Counted from the stretch's first letter, positions 47,411 through 60,470 are shown. The stretch: 64,000 nucleotides of DNA from Prostheceraeus crozeri (GCA_907163375.1 CAJQUW010009236.1:186001-250000); one strand, 5' to 3'. A program made the numbers and translations. The notes: generated by a model from the letters alone, not told the origin.

Positions 47411-49310
47411 AGACAATTATTGACAATTCCTACATTAGTGAAAAAAAGGCCAAGAAGCAACGATGCCGGTAGCCATAACTTCGTTAAAACATTGTAAATC
47501 CAGACGCAGTAGCCACAGTGGCATAATGAAGATGCAAGATACTAGTACACCATAAAAAGTCTTCACAAATCACACAATCCACCTTGTACTTATCAAAAAA
47601 CCACGGAATTTAGGTCGGTGAAATTTCATGAGCAAGCGGATGCATGCAAAAATCATATACTTGCGACGAATTGAAAACTCTTTTCTGATTGGTTAACACA
47701 GCTAAATATGTTTACAACTGTTGAAAAGTAAAGAAAAAAGCGTGTTTTTCAATAGAGAAATTCAATAGAGTATAGGATTCATCAAAAAATAACACTGAAA
47801 CATTAAAAATCTTATAAGTAATAATTTTGCATAAAACAGCCATAATACCATGTTGACATTTGTTATCTCTACCGTTGAGCAGTTTGTTAGACGTCATCAG
47901 CAATTGAGTGAATGAAATGAAGGGAATAGTGGAAATTCTCTGATTGCCCTTAATGTAATTGAGAACTTTTGTTCCAAGCCATTATCATGACGAAATCATA
48001 CAAATCGGTGGTGCATCTAGCGAATTTTACAAGAAAGTGTGTGCAAAATAATGCACTGTAATGTATGTTTGCAAAGAAATGCAGCGTACGGCTCCGATGT
48101 GAAATTCTAGGACATTGATTATCAAGTTCGAAATAGCAGAGACCACAGACATCGAATACTATGGCAGAGACATTATCACCCTTTCAATCCTTGAGGTTTG
48201 GAAAGCCAATATTTAAACATTGCACTGGGTAAATGAAGCGATCTGATAAGTCAACGTGCACAAACAAAAAATTACAACGACATGAAATCACCAGAGAATT
48301 ACAGACATAAAAACACTACTGGTTTATTCTCTATACATTAAACCTCTATGGAAATCACAATTCAGAATGTGCGAAGGTGATGTAATTTTGGGTTTTTTTC
48401 ATTATCTCATGACTGTGCGATGGTGTTTGGCACAACATTTTCGGTTGACCATTATCATCTGGTTACGTAGATTGTGTTCCATACACAGGTCGCTAAATGC
48501 AATGACGTGATCATTTATCGCAATTCCACAGAACAAAGTGGATTGCAATCATTCTACATTCAGCGCTGCGCTGAATGGACTTACTGCAGACCACACATTT
48601 TCTCTGATAATGCCACTTATTGCATGTGCCTATGATGTATGCAGTCACTGACCTCACAGCTGATGTATTCTTTAAATCGTTCATTATCTCTGTAGTCATG
48701 CAACCGAGAAATGCGCGCGCAGCAAATAAAAAAACACGTGCTTAAGATTGAAGAATTCTTGCAAGAACCGATGTATTATTCGTCTAATGCCTAGTGTCTC
48801 TGTATCCCAGACAGATGAAAATATTCCTTCCTCTGTGTCCTAATAACAGGTCAATTCTACCTCAGCAAAAAAGCTAGACGCACCGCATCTGGCGGACATT
48901 CCCGCGGTTTTCGACGATGATCTTGAACATTGACAGTCGTCTAGACTAATTAGCCGACTTTGTTGCTGTGTAAGTGATACTATGGATGTAGTTATTGTTG
49001 CGAACTAAATATGATGACCTAGATATGGTGTGGTATATAATAGAAAGCGCAAGAGCACGCATTAGTCACGAGTTGTAAGTTCAGAGACTCTTCACGTACT
49101 TCTTAATTATATTAACATAGTTAAATTATCTAGTTGAATCAAAGGTAAGTCAGACAGGAGATTTTGGTTGCTCAATTTTGGATGTTGTAATGTATTTACA
49201 TCATTTTTGTCTTCAATCATAGCAATAATTAATTAAAGCACTTTCATTATTTGGGCAGGAAATATTAGGAAAGTCAAAGTAAATAGCAGTGCTGTTTCTG
49301 AAATAGGTTG
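47411..49310. other. No recognised gene
   Basis: AT-rich. A 62-codon minus frame (48699-48511) has CVVCSKS resembling a zinc-binding knuckle but nothing further. Around 49030-49150 a TATATAAT word, a short transcribed-looking leader and GGTAAGTCAG could be a promoter and donor or a solo LTR; neither is supported. Confidence 0.3.
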
Positions 49311-49644
49311 TAGTTCGGAAGCCAGAAAAAGTTTCTGCACTGAATGATGACAGAAATGAGACTTTCAAAGAATGAAGTGATTTGCCCACACTAAAGCTAC
49401 TACGAGTGGGCGCGTCTGCCGAGTTGTGCCTGTTTCTTCTTCTTGTCAGATGGACTAAAAAAATGTCATTGGGACGTACATTGACGTTCTAAGCAAAAAT
49501 GAAATTTTCCAAGTTTTCCATTAATAAGTGGAAAAATACAAAGTGCAGAGTTACAATTTTCGACATGGTATGTCGTCTGGTCTTTTCTGTAATGTTTCTA
49601 GTATCATGTTTCTGGTAGGCAATGCATGCGAGAATGAGGCATGG

Positions 49645-50371
49645 TAGTCCGGTAGCCAGAACGAGTTTCTGCAGGGAACGAAGCCGAAAGTGAGACTTTC
49701 ACAGAATGATGCACACCCTATGCCAACTACGAATCTGCACGTCTGCCGAGTTCTAGTGAGTTCCTCTTCCTGTCAGACAAGATCAAAGAAAAACACATGT
49801 AAATCCAATGGGACACAGATTGCAGTTTGTGGCTAAAATGAAATTTTGTGTGTTTCCTCTGATTAAACGAAAAGTACTAAACCCAGAGACATAATTTTTG
49901 GCATGGAATGTCTTCGGGTCATTTCCTTTCATCTTTATGCACCCCTGTCTATGAAGCTAATCACATTTAGATTTGGCGAACCTCTTAATGTCGGCAAACA
50001 CAAACATTTTGAGCAACTTTATCCACATTCAACCACATTCTCGCATACATCGCCGATCAGAAGCTTCATAATATCACATGCACATAATAGAAAATGATCC
50101 GAAGACATTCCATGTCGAAAATTATGACTCTGGGCTTAGTACTTTTCGTTTAATCAGAGAAAACATACAAAATTTCATTTTAGCCACAAACTGCAATCTG
50201 TGTCCCATTGGATTAACATGTGTTTTTCTTTGATCCTGTCTGACATGAAGAGGAACTCACTAGAACTCGGCAGACGTGCAAATTCGTAGTTGGCATAGGG
50301 TGTACATCATTCTGTGAAAGTCTCATTTTCGGCCTCGTTCCCTGCAGAAACTCGTTCTGGCTGCCGGACTA
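49645..50371. mobile_element. Palindromic MITE copy B
   Basis: Complete copy, 723 bp at 49647-50369, TA at both sides. Left GTCCGGTAGCCAGAACGAGT, reversed right GTCCGGCAGCCAGAACGAGT. The centre reads GCGAACCTCTTAATGTCGGC on the plus strand, opposite to copy C. Confidence 0.88.
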
Positions 50372-51086
50372 TAGTCCGGCAGTAAAAACGAGTTTCTGCG
50401 GGGTATGAGGCCGAGAGTGAGACTATCACAGAATGATGTATCAGACTATCACAGAACGAATCGGCATGTCTGCCGAGTTCTAGGGAGTTCGTCTTCTTGT
50501 CAGACAGGATCAAAGAAAGATACATGTAAATCCAATGGGACGCAGATTGCAGTTTGTGGCTAAAATGAAATTTTGTATGTTTTCTCTGATTAAACGGAAA
50601 GTCCCCCACAGTCATAATTTTTGGCATGGAATGTCTTAAGGTCATTCCCTATCATGTCTTTCATAATGCATCTAATCGGCAATGTATGTGAGAATGTGGT
50701 TGAATGTGGATAAAGTTGCTCAAAGTGTTTGTGTTTGCCGTCATTAAGAGGCTCGCCAAATCTAAATGTGTTTAGCTTTATACACAGGGGTGCATGACAA
50801 TGAAAGGAAATGTCCCTAAGACATTCCATGCCAAAAATTATGACTCTGGGCTTAGTACTTTTCGTTTAATCAGAGAAAACATGCAAAATTTCATATTAGC
50901 CAAAAACTGCAATCTGCGTCCCATTGGATTTACATGTATTTTTCTTTGATCCTGTCTGACAAGAAGACGAACTCACTAGAACTCGACAGCGTGCCGATTC
51001 GAAGTAGGCATAGGGTGTACATCATTCTGTGATGTTCTCACTTTCGGCCTCATTCCCTGCAGAAACTCGTTCTGGCTGCCGGACTA
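50372..51086. mobile_element. Palindromic MITE copy C
   Basis: Complete copy, 711 bp at 50374-51084, TA at both sides. It starts GTCCGGCAGTAAAAACGAGT, and its centre is inverted relative to copy B. A small local duplication ACTATCACAGAA occurs in the left arm (50424 and 50444). Confidence 0.88.
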
Positions 51087-51437
51087 TACAATGTGGATAT
51101 AATTACTCAAAAGGCTGTGTTTGCCGACCTTAGGAGGCTTGTTAAATGTGAATGTGTTTAGCTTCACAGACAGGGGTGCATGAACATGATAGGAAATGGC
51201 CTGAAGACATTCCATGTCAAAAATTATGGCTCTAGACAGTACTTTTCGCTTAATCAGAGAAAACATAGATCATTCCATTTTTACCAAAAACCTCAATGTG
51301 CGTCCCATTGAATTGACATGTTATTCTTTGATCCTGTCTGACAAACAGAGGAACCAGGTACAACTCGGCAGACGCTCAGATCCGTAATATGCATATATGC
51401 ATAGGGTGTACATCATACTCGTTCTGGCTACCGGACC

Positions 51438-53857
51438 ATTGTCTTTATTCTTTGCGCATGAATTTCTTCCCAATAGTGAAAGAGATAGATTATTGTGTTT
51501 TTACCATTGAGGACTAGGAAGAAGCTCCCTTCTGTCTAGTCAAAGTACAAATGCTAGTACATAATAAAAAACACATGTAGTGCAATGCTCTTGAGGCCGA
51601 GTGCGACTCTTGGTTTCACCGATGTGACGATCACCACACATAGGACATTGTTAGGTGAATGTATGTTGTCGTGTCATGGACTTTGTCAACATTACATTTG
51701 AGCTTCAGTGTAGGAATGATGAGGATGATTGACCGGTGAAGTCCACTTGATATTAGCATGTGATCTCCGGATGTAGCTTGTCATTTTGATGAAACGGTAG
51801 TTGCCTTCTCTAAGCAGAATTAAGTCTACATTAATATCAACGACTTCACCATAGATTATTTTGAAAACTTGATAATCCTGTAAAGTGAAGAATTTCCCGC
51901 ACTAATCATGATGACAAAAACATCCGATGATCAAGCGAAGACATGTACTGATAATTTGAGAGGCGAATCACCCTGTTACTCTTACACTGAGGCACTACAC
52001 ATGTGTATCTTCCATCCATGCTTTAATGATTTCTATAGTATAGCCTTGGACGTGACGTCAAAAATGTCTGGTTATTTATGTCAGTATGTTTTCTTATTTG
52101 TTAAGTTTCTAAATAAGCTTAACTGAAAAAAGAATAGAGATGCTTTCCTATCCTCAATGATGCAAAACAAAATCTACATCCTGTTCAACGCTACCATTTC
52201 TAAATTAATAAATGAGCATTCGAATTGGAGCAAGTGAAAGTGTCTGTCGCAGTACTGTCGCTAACAAATGACTTAAAATTTGTTGAAATCAGTCAAAACG
52301 TGACTAATGTGAGTGGGTGTAAAGAAAAGGGATGAATTATTTCCATCGTGACGTTGGGGAGACGATAGAGATTGACTGATCCTTTGCATGAAATATAGAC
52401 GTAAACAGTTTGGTTCAGTAAGATCATAAAATCACGTAGATATAAGCAACGAGGAAATGCAACAAAGAAATGCATCTGCTCAATTAACTCACTTTTGAGG
52501 TTTCGCGCATCGCATAATAATTATCAATGTCGACTAGTCTCACTTATCGAAGAACTCCAGCTGATATAAGCACATCTGTATCAATAGCAAATCGTGCATA
52601 ATCAAGTGAGTTCATTGGTTGTGAGTACATATAAGCAGTGCATAGTTGAAAAGTCTGAAATGATAAGCAGGGCATTAATGAAAGACACACAATTCAGTAT
52701 GTCGCTGAAATCAGCACTTACTTTTTAACAGGAGTTTGCATATATTCGTAAACTAAACATTCCAGTAATGCCAGTATCTTAGAGCCTGCAAAGACAAATA
52801 CATTTTTTGCAAAAGCCGAATTTGAAATAACAAATCGAAGAAAATCAATTGTGTTGTCAGAAACATCGTATGTTCTAATTCACAATGTTTTCGTTCACAT
52901 ATACTCGAAAATCGAATTTCATGTAGGAAGGCGTGGCGTGCAGGGGGCATAACACCCACTAAAATTACAAGAATGATGCGACATTGAAAAAATAAACTCA
53001 TTACCATGTAGCACGAAGTGATTTTCTTTTAATTATCGCATCATTTATTCGAGTTAACGGTTTCTCTGATTTCACCCGGCCGATTTTTTCAGATAGTGAC
53101 AAACGGCACTGCACAAACTGGTAGGCTACCTAGCAGTCATACCAGCACTCATTTTTCAAAATTGAATTTTGTGGACGAAGAAATTTTAATTTTAAAGTAA
53201 TCTTTGTCTGTACACACTATAAGTTGCGGAAATGACAGGAATGATTGGCCTTCCATTCTGTAAAAACTCCTTTTAAAATTTCGGCGATAACTTCAGCGAC
53301 AACAGTTAAATGAATAAACAAGAGCATGACAATTTCAGAATAATTTGTAATGTATAAAATCAATTACGCATCCATTGAGTTACATCTGGATTTGTAAGAT
53401 TATGAGGCAAGATTCTCATTATGTAATGGGGAAACATGTTTGCCGATGTCCACGGATAATGCAAACAGTCCTAATGCAGCGAAGGTGCAGCACGGAATGC
53501 ACCCCATTTCATAACAACATGAACCTGTTTCAATCAATCACATATTCAAAAGAAGGGAATGGAAAGTGAACTTACATTAGTGTAATAGCAAATTATTTCC
53601 AATTAAATTTGGTCTTCTTTACGAAGCTACCTTCAGGGAACTTAAATATAATTGTTAAAGATCTTAGTTATCTTGTCATTAACAAACAAATCTTACATAA
53701 AATTCAAATGCAAAATGATTACTAGGGAAATGTAAACAGAGAAAAGAAATTCTTAAGAGAAAAAGAAATTCTTTCATGTAGTCCATTTCAAATTTGAAGT
53801 TGATGTTTCACTGCTGTTGTTGGATAGCAATTGCTTCACGAAGACGTAAAATGAGCC
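51438..53857. other. No recognised gene
   Basis: AT-rich sequence with short chance frames only (for example 51908-52126, 53375-53569). No repeat homology seen inside the window. Confidence 0.4.
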
Positions 53858-55002
53858 AAGGCATTTTTTCACATATTCGTACTACACAGCTGATCATGAA
53901 AAACGGACTTGATTCTCATGTATTCCAATCGTGTCGCACAACAACGTGCCATACATCATTCGTGATCTTGCATTCTCAGTTTTAAAATGAGCTATGATAA
54001 ACATAGATGAGTATCCGTTATTGCATCTGCTGAGCAGTGTTCAAAATATGAAAAATTACTCAATTTACAAATTGCAATTTTTCAATAAGAAAACATGTGA
54101 ATATGATAATTATTTAGGCACGGAGAGAACGTATTTCCTGATCTCTATTTTGATATACTAGTCATCGAAATCGGTGAACTAGGAAAAAATAGTGATATCG
54201 TGAAGTTATCAGAAATCAAGACTTTTTGACTGGAAATGTTGTATTCACACTTTTCTTCAAAAATGTTCATGTTTGGCATCTTCAGGATCCTTGCTATGTA
54301 ATGAGTACGAATATGTATGTTTTATTCAAATAAGTTCAATAGTTCTTTTTCGAACTTCTTCAACATTCTTCTCACTTCCGCTTAAGTACACAAACAACAT
54401 GCAAGGTAAACAATCTGCAGTCACTGTGAGCAAAGACATGATTTCACGAATTGACTTGTTTTGAATCTGCGTTCACCTTGCACTGTGTTTCTGTACTATT
54501 GTGATAATGAAAAAATATTGGAGAAGTTTGGAAAAGAACTGTTGAGCTCATTAGAATAAAACTTACATATTCGCATTCCTTACATCGCAGGATTCTGAAG
54601 ATACCAAACATGAACATTTTTTGAACAAAAAGTGAGAATATGACATTTTCAGCCTAAAGAGTCACAATTTTGTGGTAACTTCGCGATATCACTATTCATA
54701 GTTCACCGATTTTGAAGACAAGTTCATCAAAAGAGAGCTCAGAAAATACTCGCATATTTGATTGTGAAAAATTGCAATTTGTAAATTGAGTGATTTTCAT
54801 ATCTTCAGCACTGTTCTGCAAATGCAATTACGGATGCATGTCCATCATAGCTCATTTTAAAGTTGAGAATGCAAGCTCTCGAATTATGTATGGCACGTTG
54901 TTGTGCGACACGATTGGAAGACATGAGAGTCGAATGAATTTCGGCATAAGTTAGGTAGTGCGTTTTTATGATCAGCTCTGTATGAAAAGACAAAAAGCAT
55001 TC
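53858..55002. repeat. Large palindrome, arms about 550 bp
   Basis: Left arm 53858-54410 is the diverged reverse complement of 54470-55002. Paired landmarks: CCAATCGTGTCGCACAACAACGTGCC against GGCACGTTGTTGTGCGACACG, ATGAGCTATGAT/ATCATAGCTCAT, TTACAAATTGCAATTTTTCA, GATATCGTGAAGTTA/TAACTTCGCGATATC, CAAACATGAAC/GTTCATGTTTGG, and CATGCAAGGTAAAC/TTCACCTTGCA near the centre. The loop is about 60 bp. Small indels and substitutions throughout indicate age. No TIR-type terminal word or target duplication was found. Confidence 0.8.
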
Positions 55003-55196
55003 TGTTCATGAATGCTTTATCACTTTATGACAATTTAAGTCCAGGGCATCTCGATAAATGTCTCAGTACCTTAGCAAAAACACCCGTATTAATAGATGTA
55101 GCAAGATGGATAGTGCTAGGCTAGCACTGTCTTGTCGCTAGTGGTGGACTGTCATATTGCGAGTGATGAGGGCAGTGACTATCCCAGTGCTAACCT

Positions 55197-55213
55197 AATA
55201 ATAATAATAATAA
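55197..55213. repeat. (AAT)n microsatellite
   Basis: Five to six AAT units. On the minus strand it would follow the 104-codon frame at 55661-55347 like a LINE tail, but no reverse-transcriptase motif supports that. Confidence 0.85.
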
Positions 55214-56826
55214 ATGTCTATATTTTCCCAAAAAAATCAAAATTACAAGTCACAAGTAATAAGTCGGTACAGGTCATCAACGAATAACATCAATATTTTA
55301 GAAAGATACACAGTAAGGAACAAAAGCAGTTCTCCGGCATGGACTTCTAGTAATGGGGAAGAGAAACCTGTTTGTCCGCTTCGATCTCTGCGGTAAAAGT
55401 CGATGGAGGATGTGTCTTGGAGAAAGGGTTGAACGAAATAGTTTCATTGTCGACGAAGGTCGAAAGAGGGAAGGCATACGTAGGTACAATCAGACCCACA
55501 TAACAGTCGATGAAAACGTTTTTGAACTTTACAGAAACGTGACTTATCGTTGGTAGAGATGTTCGTGAACAAGGGGTTGGCGTATTCGACATCCGTCTGA
55601 TCTTATCAAAAGTAATAGATCCTGTCAGATCATCAACTGAATCCATCTTCGATCGACGCAATCAAATCAACGTCACGATAGCGAAATTCCGACAGCGGAT
55701 AGCCACGACACATACCACGTGACCAAAAATCGATAATTGAATATTCGTCCGACAGGGGTTTGTTCTATCCGGCCCAGATAACAGCTGATTGATGTCAGCC
55801 AACAATATCGACTGTTCAACATGCAGCACAGACACCGATAATTCGTAGACACTTTTACTGATGTTACTAAATTTAGAATTCCGATGCGAAGACCAGCTAG
55901 ATCGCCCAATATGAACAAGTCACAGAGCCGGCGAACAGAAACTTGAAACGGCGATAGACCAGCAGCGATGAAAAATCAAAATGAATCAAGGCAATAATTG
56001 TGTATAGCACACCCAGGGAATCACCATGGTGTGAATTTCAATCAAATCCGATGGCAAAACATCCACATACAGAGCAAATAGGACTATGATCACGAGAGAC
56101 GCTAGTAACCGACCGGCCGCTGCGTGTTGCGGTGTCCTGAATTCAGTGCATTCAAACGAGGCAATTTTTCAGTTCGCTCAGTTCCGCATTCATTTTGTCG
56201 TTCACTAAGTTCGCCGTTTATTTTAATTTCACGCTGCGCCGTTTAGTTAATCGTTCAGTTCATTGAAAAATGTCAGTTCGCCCTATTCTGTTCCGTTCAC
56301 TTGGCAAGACGACATATTTATGGCAATGTGCTGGTAGAACTTTCGGTAGACAAGGTAATACCGCTTCTCGACCGCTTTGAGTGTCCCATAAAAATCCTAT
56401 ACTTCACACTGTCAATCACTATTGTTTATTAATCTGTCCTTCATCATTCTGACATTTTTAAAACAATTTCTTTTCTTTATACACTTGTAGACATGTTAAG
56501 CTGCTGCTAAATAGGCAAAATAAACTACCTATCTCAGACACATTTAACTTGTATTTGAAGCCATATTCAATATCAATTACTCTCGCATCGTCACCATTAT
56601 ATGTCGGCCTCAATTGTTTTGTCAGAAGTCGACCTGTTACTTGAATGCTTAATTGACCGCGGAAGTGATTAAATTTCTAACTATTCATAAATTCGAGAAC
56701 TAAATGTGACAGTTCTCACCACTAAATTGATAAATAGATGAATTGTGGAAATCAATTGCTGTTAACTCTTCAGTAAGTTTATAGGCTTGTAAACTTCGAT
56801 TACTTTTGAAAGGAGGTTCAGGTTTA
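55214..56826. other. No recognised gene
   Basis: Two opposite frames at 55353-55661 share a GC-richer patch; neither has a recognised motif. The rest is AT-rich. The satellite array begins abruptly at about 56827. Confidence 0.35.
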
Positions 56827-59800
56827 TAATGAGAGAAATCAGAGGTTGGACCAGGGCTAGAGTTGGGCGATTGGGCTGAAACTACACCGGCCACTTGGTT
56901 AGGACTGGAGAGAGGTTGTATGGGTAGTTCAGGTAGATCGGAGTTGAAATGAAGAAGTTTTGGCTACTGGCATGTCAAAAAGTTAGTGACCGGGCCTATA
57001 ATGAGAGAAATCAGAGGTTGGACCAGGGCTAGAGTTGGGCGATTGGGCTGAAACTACACCGGCCACTTGGTTAGGACTGGAGAGAGGTTGTATGGGTAGT
57101 TCAGGTAGATCGGAGTTGAAATGAAGAAGTTTTGGCTACTGGCATGTCAAAAAGTTAGTGACCGGGCCTATAATGAGAGAAATCAGAGGTTGGACCAGGG
57201 CTAGAGTTGGGCGATTGGGCTGAAACTACACCGGCCACTTGGTTAGGACTGGAGAGAGGTTGTATGGGTAGTTCAGGTAGATCGGAGTTGAAATGAAGAA
57301 GTATTGGCTACTGGCATGTCAAAAAGTTAGGGGTAGTGACCGGGCCTATAATGAGAGAAATCAGAGGTTGGACCAGGGCTAGAGTTGGGCGATTGGGCTG
57401 AAACTACACCGGCCACTTGGTTAGGACTGGAGAGAGGTTGTATGGGTAGTTCAGGTAGATCGGAGTTGAAATGAAGAAGTTTTGGCTACTGGCATGTCAA
57501 AAAGTTAGTGACCGGGCCTATAATGAGAGAAATCAGAGGTTGGACCAGGGCTAGAGTTGGGCGATTGGGCTGAAACTACACCGGCCACTTGGTTAGGACT
57601 GGAGAGAGGTTGTATGGGTAGTTCAGGTAGATCGGAGTTGAAATGAAGAAGTTTTGGCTACTGGCATGTCAAAAAGTTAGTGACCGGGCCTATAATGAGA
57701 GAAATCAGAGGTTGGACCAGGGCTAGAGTTGGGCGATTGGGCTGAAACTACACCGGCCACTTGGTTAGGACTGGAGAGGGGTTGTATGGGTAGTTCAGGT
57801 AGATCGGAGTTGAAATGAAGAAGTTTTGGCTACTGGCATGTCAAAAAGTTAGTGACCGGGCCTATAATGAGAGAAATCAGAGGTTGGACCAGGGCTAGAG
57901 TTGGGCGATTGGGCTGAAACTACACCGGCCACTTGGTTAGGACTGGTGGAGAGAGGTTGTATGGGTAGTTCAGGTAGATCGGAGTTGAAATGAAGAAGTT
58001 TTGGCTACTGGCATGTCAAAAAGTTAGTGACCGGGCCTATAATGAGAGTAATCGGAGGTTGGACCAGGGCTTGAGTTGGGCGATTGGGCTGAAACTACAC
58101 CGGCCACTTGGTTAGGACTGGAGAGAGGTTGTATGGGTAGTTCAGGTAGATCAGAGTTGAAATGAAGAAGTTTTGGCTACTGGCATGTCAAAAAGTTAGT
58201 GACCGGGCCTATAATGAGAGAAATCAGAGGTTGGACCAGGGCTAGAGTTGGGCGATTGGGCTGAAACTACACCGGCCACTTGGTTAGGACTGGAGAGAGG
58301 TTGTATGGGTAGTTCAGGTAGATCGGAGTTGAAATGAAGAAGTTTTGGCTACTGGCATGTCAAAAAGTTAGTGACCGGGCCTATAATGAGAGAAATCAGA
58401 GGTTGGACCAGGGCTAGAGTTGGGCGATTGGGCTGAAACTACACCGGCCACTTGGTTAGGACTGGAGAGAGGTTGTATGGGTAGTTCAGGTAGATCGGAG
58501 TTGAAATGAAGAAGTTTTGGCTACTGGCATGTCAAAAAGTTAGTGACCGGGCCTATAATGAGAGAAATCAGAGGTTGGACCAGGGCTAGAGTTGGGCGAT
58601 TGGGCTGAAACTACACCGGCCACTTGGTTAGGACTGGAGAGAGGTTGTATGGGTAGTTCAGGTAGATCGGAGTTGAAATGAAGAAGTTTTGGCTACTGGC
58701 ATGTCAAAAAGTTAGTGACCGGGCCTATAATGAGAGAAATCAGAGGTTGGACCAGGGCTAGAGTTGGGCGATTGGGCTGAAACTACACCGGCCACTTGGT
58801 TAGGACTGGAGAGAGGTTGTATGGGTAGTTCAGGTAGATCGGAGTTGAAATGAAGAAGTTTTGGCTACTGGCATGTCAAAAAGTTAGTGACCGGGCCTAT
58901 AATGAGAGAAATCAGAGGTTGGACCAGGGCTAGAGTTGGGCGATTGGGCTGAAACTACACCGGCCACTTGGTTAGGACTGGAGAGAGGTTGTATGGGTAG
59001 TTCAGGTAGATCGGAGTTGAAATGAAGAAGTTTTGGCTACTGGCATGTCAAAAAGTTAGTGACCGGGCCTATAATGAGAGAAATCAGAGGTTGGACCAGG
59101 GCTAGAGTTGGGCGATTGGGCTGAAACTACACCGGCCACTTGGTTAGGTATGGAGAGAGGTTGTATGGGTAGTTCAGGTAGATCGGAGTTGAAATGAAGA
59201 AGTTTTGGCTACTGGCATGTCAAAAAGTTAGTGACCGGGCCTACAATGAGAGAAATCAGAGGTTGGACCAGGGCTACAGTTGGGCGATTGGGCTGAAACT
59301 ACACCGGCCACTTGGTTAGGACTGGAGAGAGGTTGTATGGGTAGTTCAGGTAGATCGGAGTTGAAATGAAAAAGTTTTGGCTACTGGCATGTCAAAAAGT
59401 TAGTGACCGGGCCTATAATGAGAGAAATCAGAGGTTGGACCAGGGCTAGAGTTGGGCGATTGGGCTGAAACTACACCGGCCACTTGGTTAGGACTGGAGA
59501 GAGGTTGTATGGGTAGTTCAGGTAGATCGGAGTTGAAATGAAGAAGTTTTGGCTACTGGCATGTCAAAAAGTTAGTGACCGGGCCTATAATGAGAGAAAT
59601 CAGAGGTTGGACCAGGGCTAGAGTTGGGGGATTGAGCTGAAACTACACCGGCCACTTGGTTAGGACTGGAGAGAGGTTGTATGGGTAGTTCAGGTAGATC
59701 GGAGTTGAAATGAAGAAGTTTTGGCTACTGGCATGTCAAAAAGTTAGTGACCGGGCCTATAATGAGAGAAATCAGAGGTTGGACCAGGGCTAGAGTTGGG

Positions 59801-60275
59801 CGATTGGGCTGAAACTACACCGGCCACTTGGTTAGGACTGGAGAGAGGTTGTATGGGTAGTTCAGGTAGATCGGAGTTGAAATGAAGAAGTGTTGGCTAC
59901 TGGCATGTCAAAAAGTTAGTGACCGGGCCTATAATGAGAGAAATCAGAGGTTGGACCAGGGCTAGAGTTGGGCGATTGGGCTGAAACTACACCGGCCACT
60001 TGGTTAGGACTGGAGAGAGGTTGTATGGGTAGTTCAGGTAGATCGGAGTTGAAATGAAGAAGTTTTGGCTACTGGCATGTCAAAAAGTTAGTGACCGGGC
60101 CTATAATGAGAGTAATCGGAGGTTGGACCAGGGCTTGAGTTGGGCGATTGGGCTGAAACTACACCGGCCACTTGGTTAGGACTGGAGAGATGTTGTATGG
60201 GTAGTTCAGGTAGATCGGAGTTGAAATGAAGAAGTTTTGGCTACTGGCATGTCAAAAAGTTAGTGACCGAGCCTA
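56827..60275. repeat. Satellite array, 172-bp unit, about 20 copies
   Basis: Near-identical head-to-tail units, each starting ATAATGAGAGAAATCAGAGG and ending GTGACCGGGCCT. The unit is about 172 bp (for example starts near 56999, 57171, then 57349 because one unit carries a 6-bp insertion GGGTAG). 3448 bp corresponds to twenty units. The unit length is not a multiple of three and both strands contain stops, so it is not coding. Variants include a TGG insertion near 57947 and a linked pair (AGTAATCGG with GGCTTGAG) in two units only. High identity implies recent homogenisation. Confidence 0.97.
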
Positions 60276-60470
60276 TAAATGCGGATTATAGAAGACTTAA
60301 AGACAGAATATCGCTGTGAAACTGTGCAGGCGTGTAGAACATCTAACATTCTCCAGTGTCTGAAAAGAACTAAGTGAAATATAGAAAAATAAAGAAGTTA
60401 TGGCAACTGGCAGTTTTTCGAATTTGGCTACTGGCACATTTTACAGTTAACCATTTACAGCTCAGTCTCA
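60276..60470 (+). repeat. Right flank of satellite, dispersed repeat
   Basis: Reverse-complement match to 47130-47410. It has TAGAACATCTA, ACTGGCAGTTTTTCGAATT and GGCTACTGGCACATTTTACAG. The ending phrase GGCTACTGGCA is also part of every satellite unit, tying the array to this dispersed repeat. Confidence 0.7.

Larger units (their letters stand above)
49311..51437. mobile_element. Self-nested palindromic TA-target MITEs (four pieces)
   Basis: Four pieces of the GTCCGG foldback family lie end to end: A 49313-49644, B 49647-50369, C 50374-51084, D 51087-51436. B and C are complete, each flanked by TA and separated by TATA. A holds only the left arm and part of the centre, D only the rest of the centre and the right arm. 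Joining A to D across one TA restores the order seen in C (GGCAATG...GAGAATG...AATGTGGAT...TTACTC). So A and D are one older copy into which B and C inserted. Arms are about 285 bp; central segment about 150 bp. Confidence 0.82.

Noticed and set aside
48511..48699. CVVCSKS frame as a piggyBac C-terminal zinc knuckle
   Set aside because: Only one cysteine pair, no transposase sequence upstream and no TTAA-bounded ends.
49020..49170. Possible solo LTR or promoter with TATATAAT and a following GTAAGT
   Set aside because: No matching second copy, no target duplication and no primer-binding site could be seen.
55347..55661. Minus-strand frame followed by an (AAT)n run as a LINE 3' end
   Set aside because: No reverse-transcriptase or LINE C-terminal motif in the frame; the microsatellite alone is not evidence.
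56827..60275. CRISPR array or repeat protein as explanation of the 172-bp array
   Set aside because: Units are directly adjacent with no variable spacers, far too long for CRISPR repeats, and not a multiple of three with stops on both strands.
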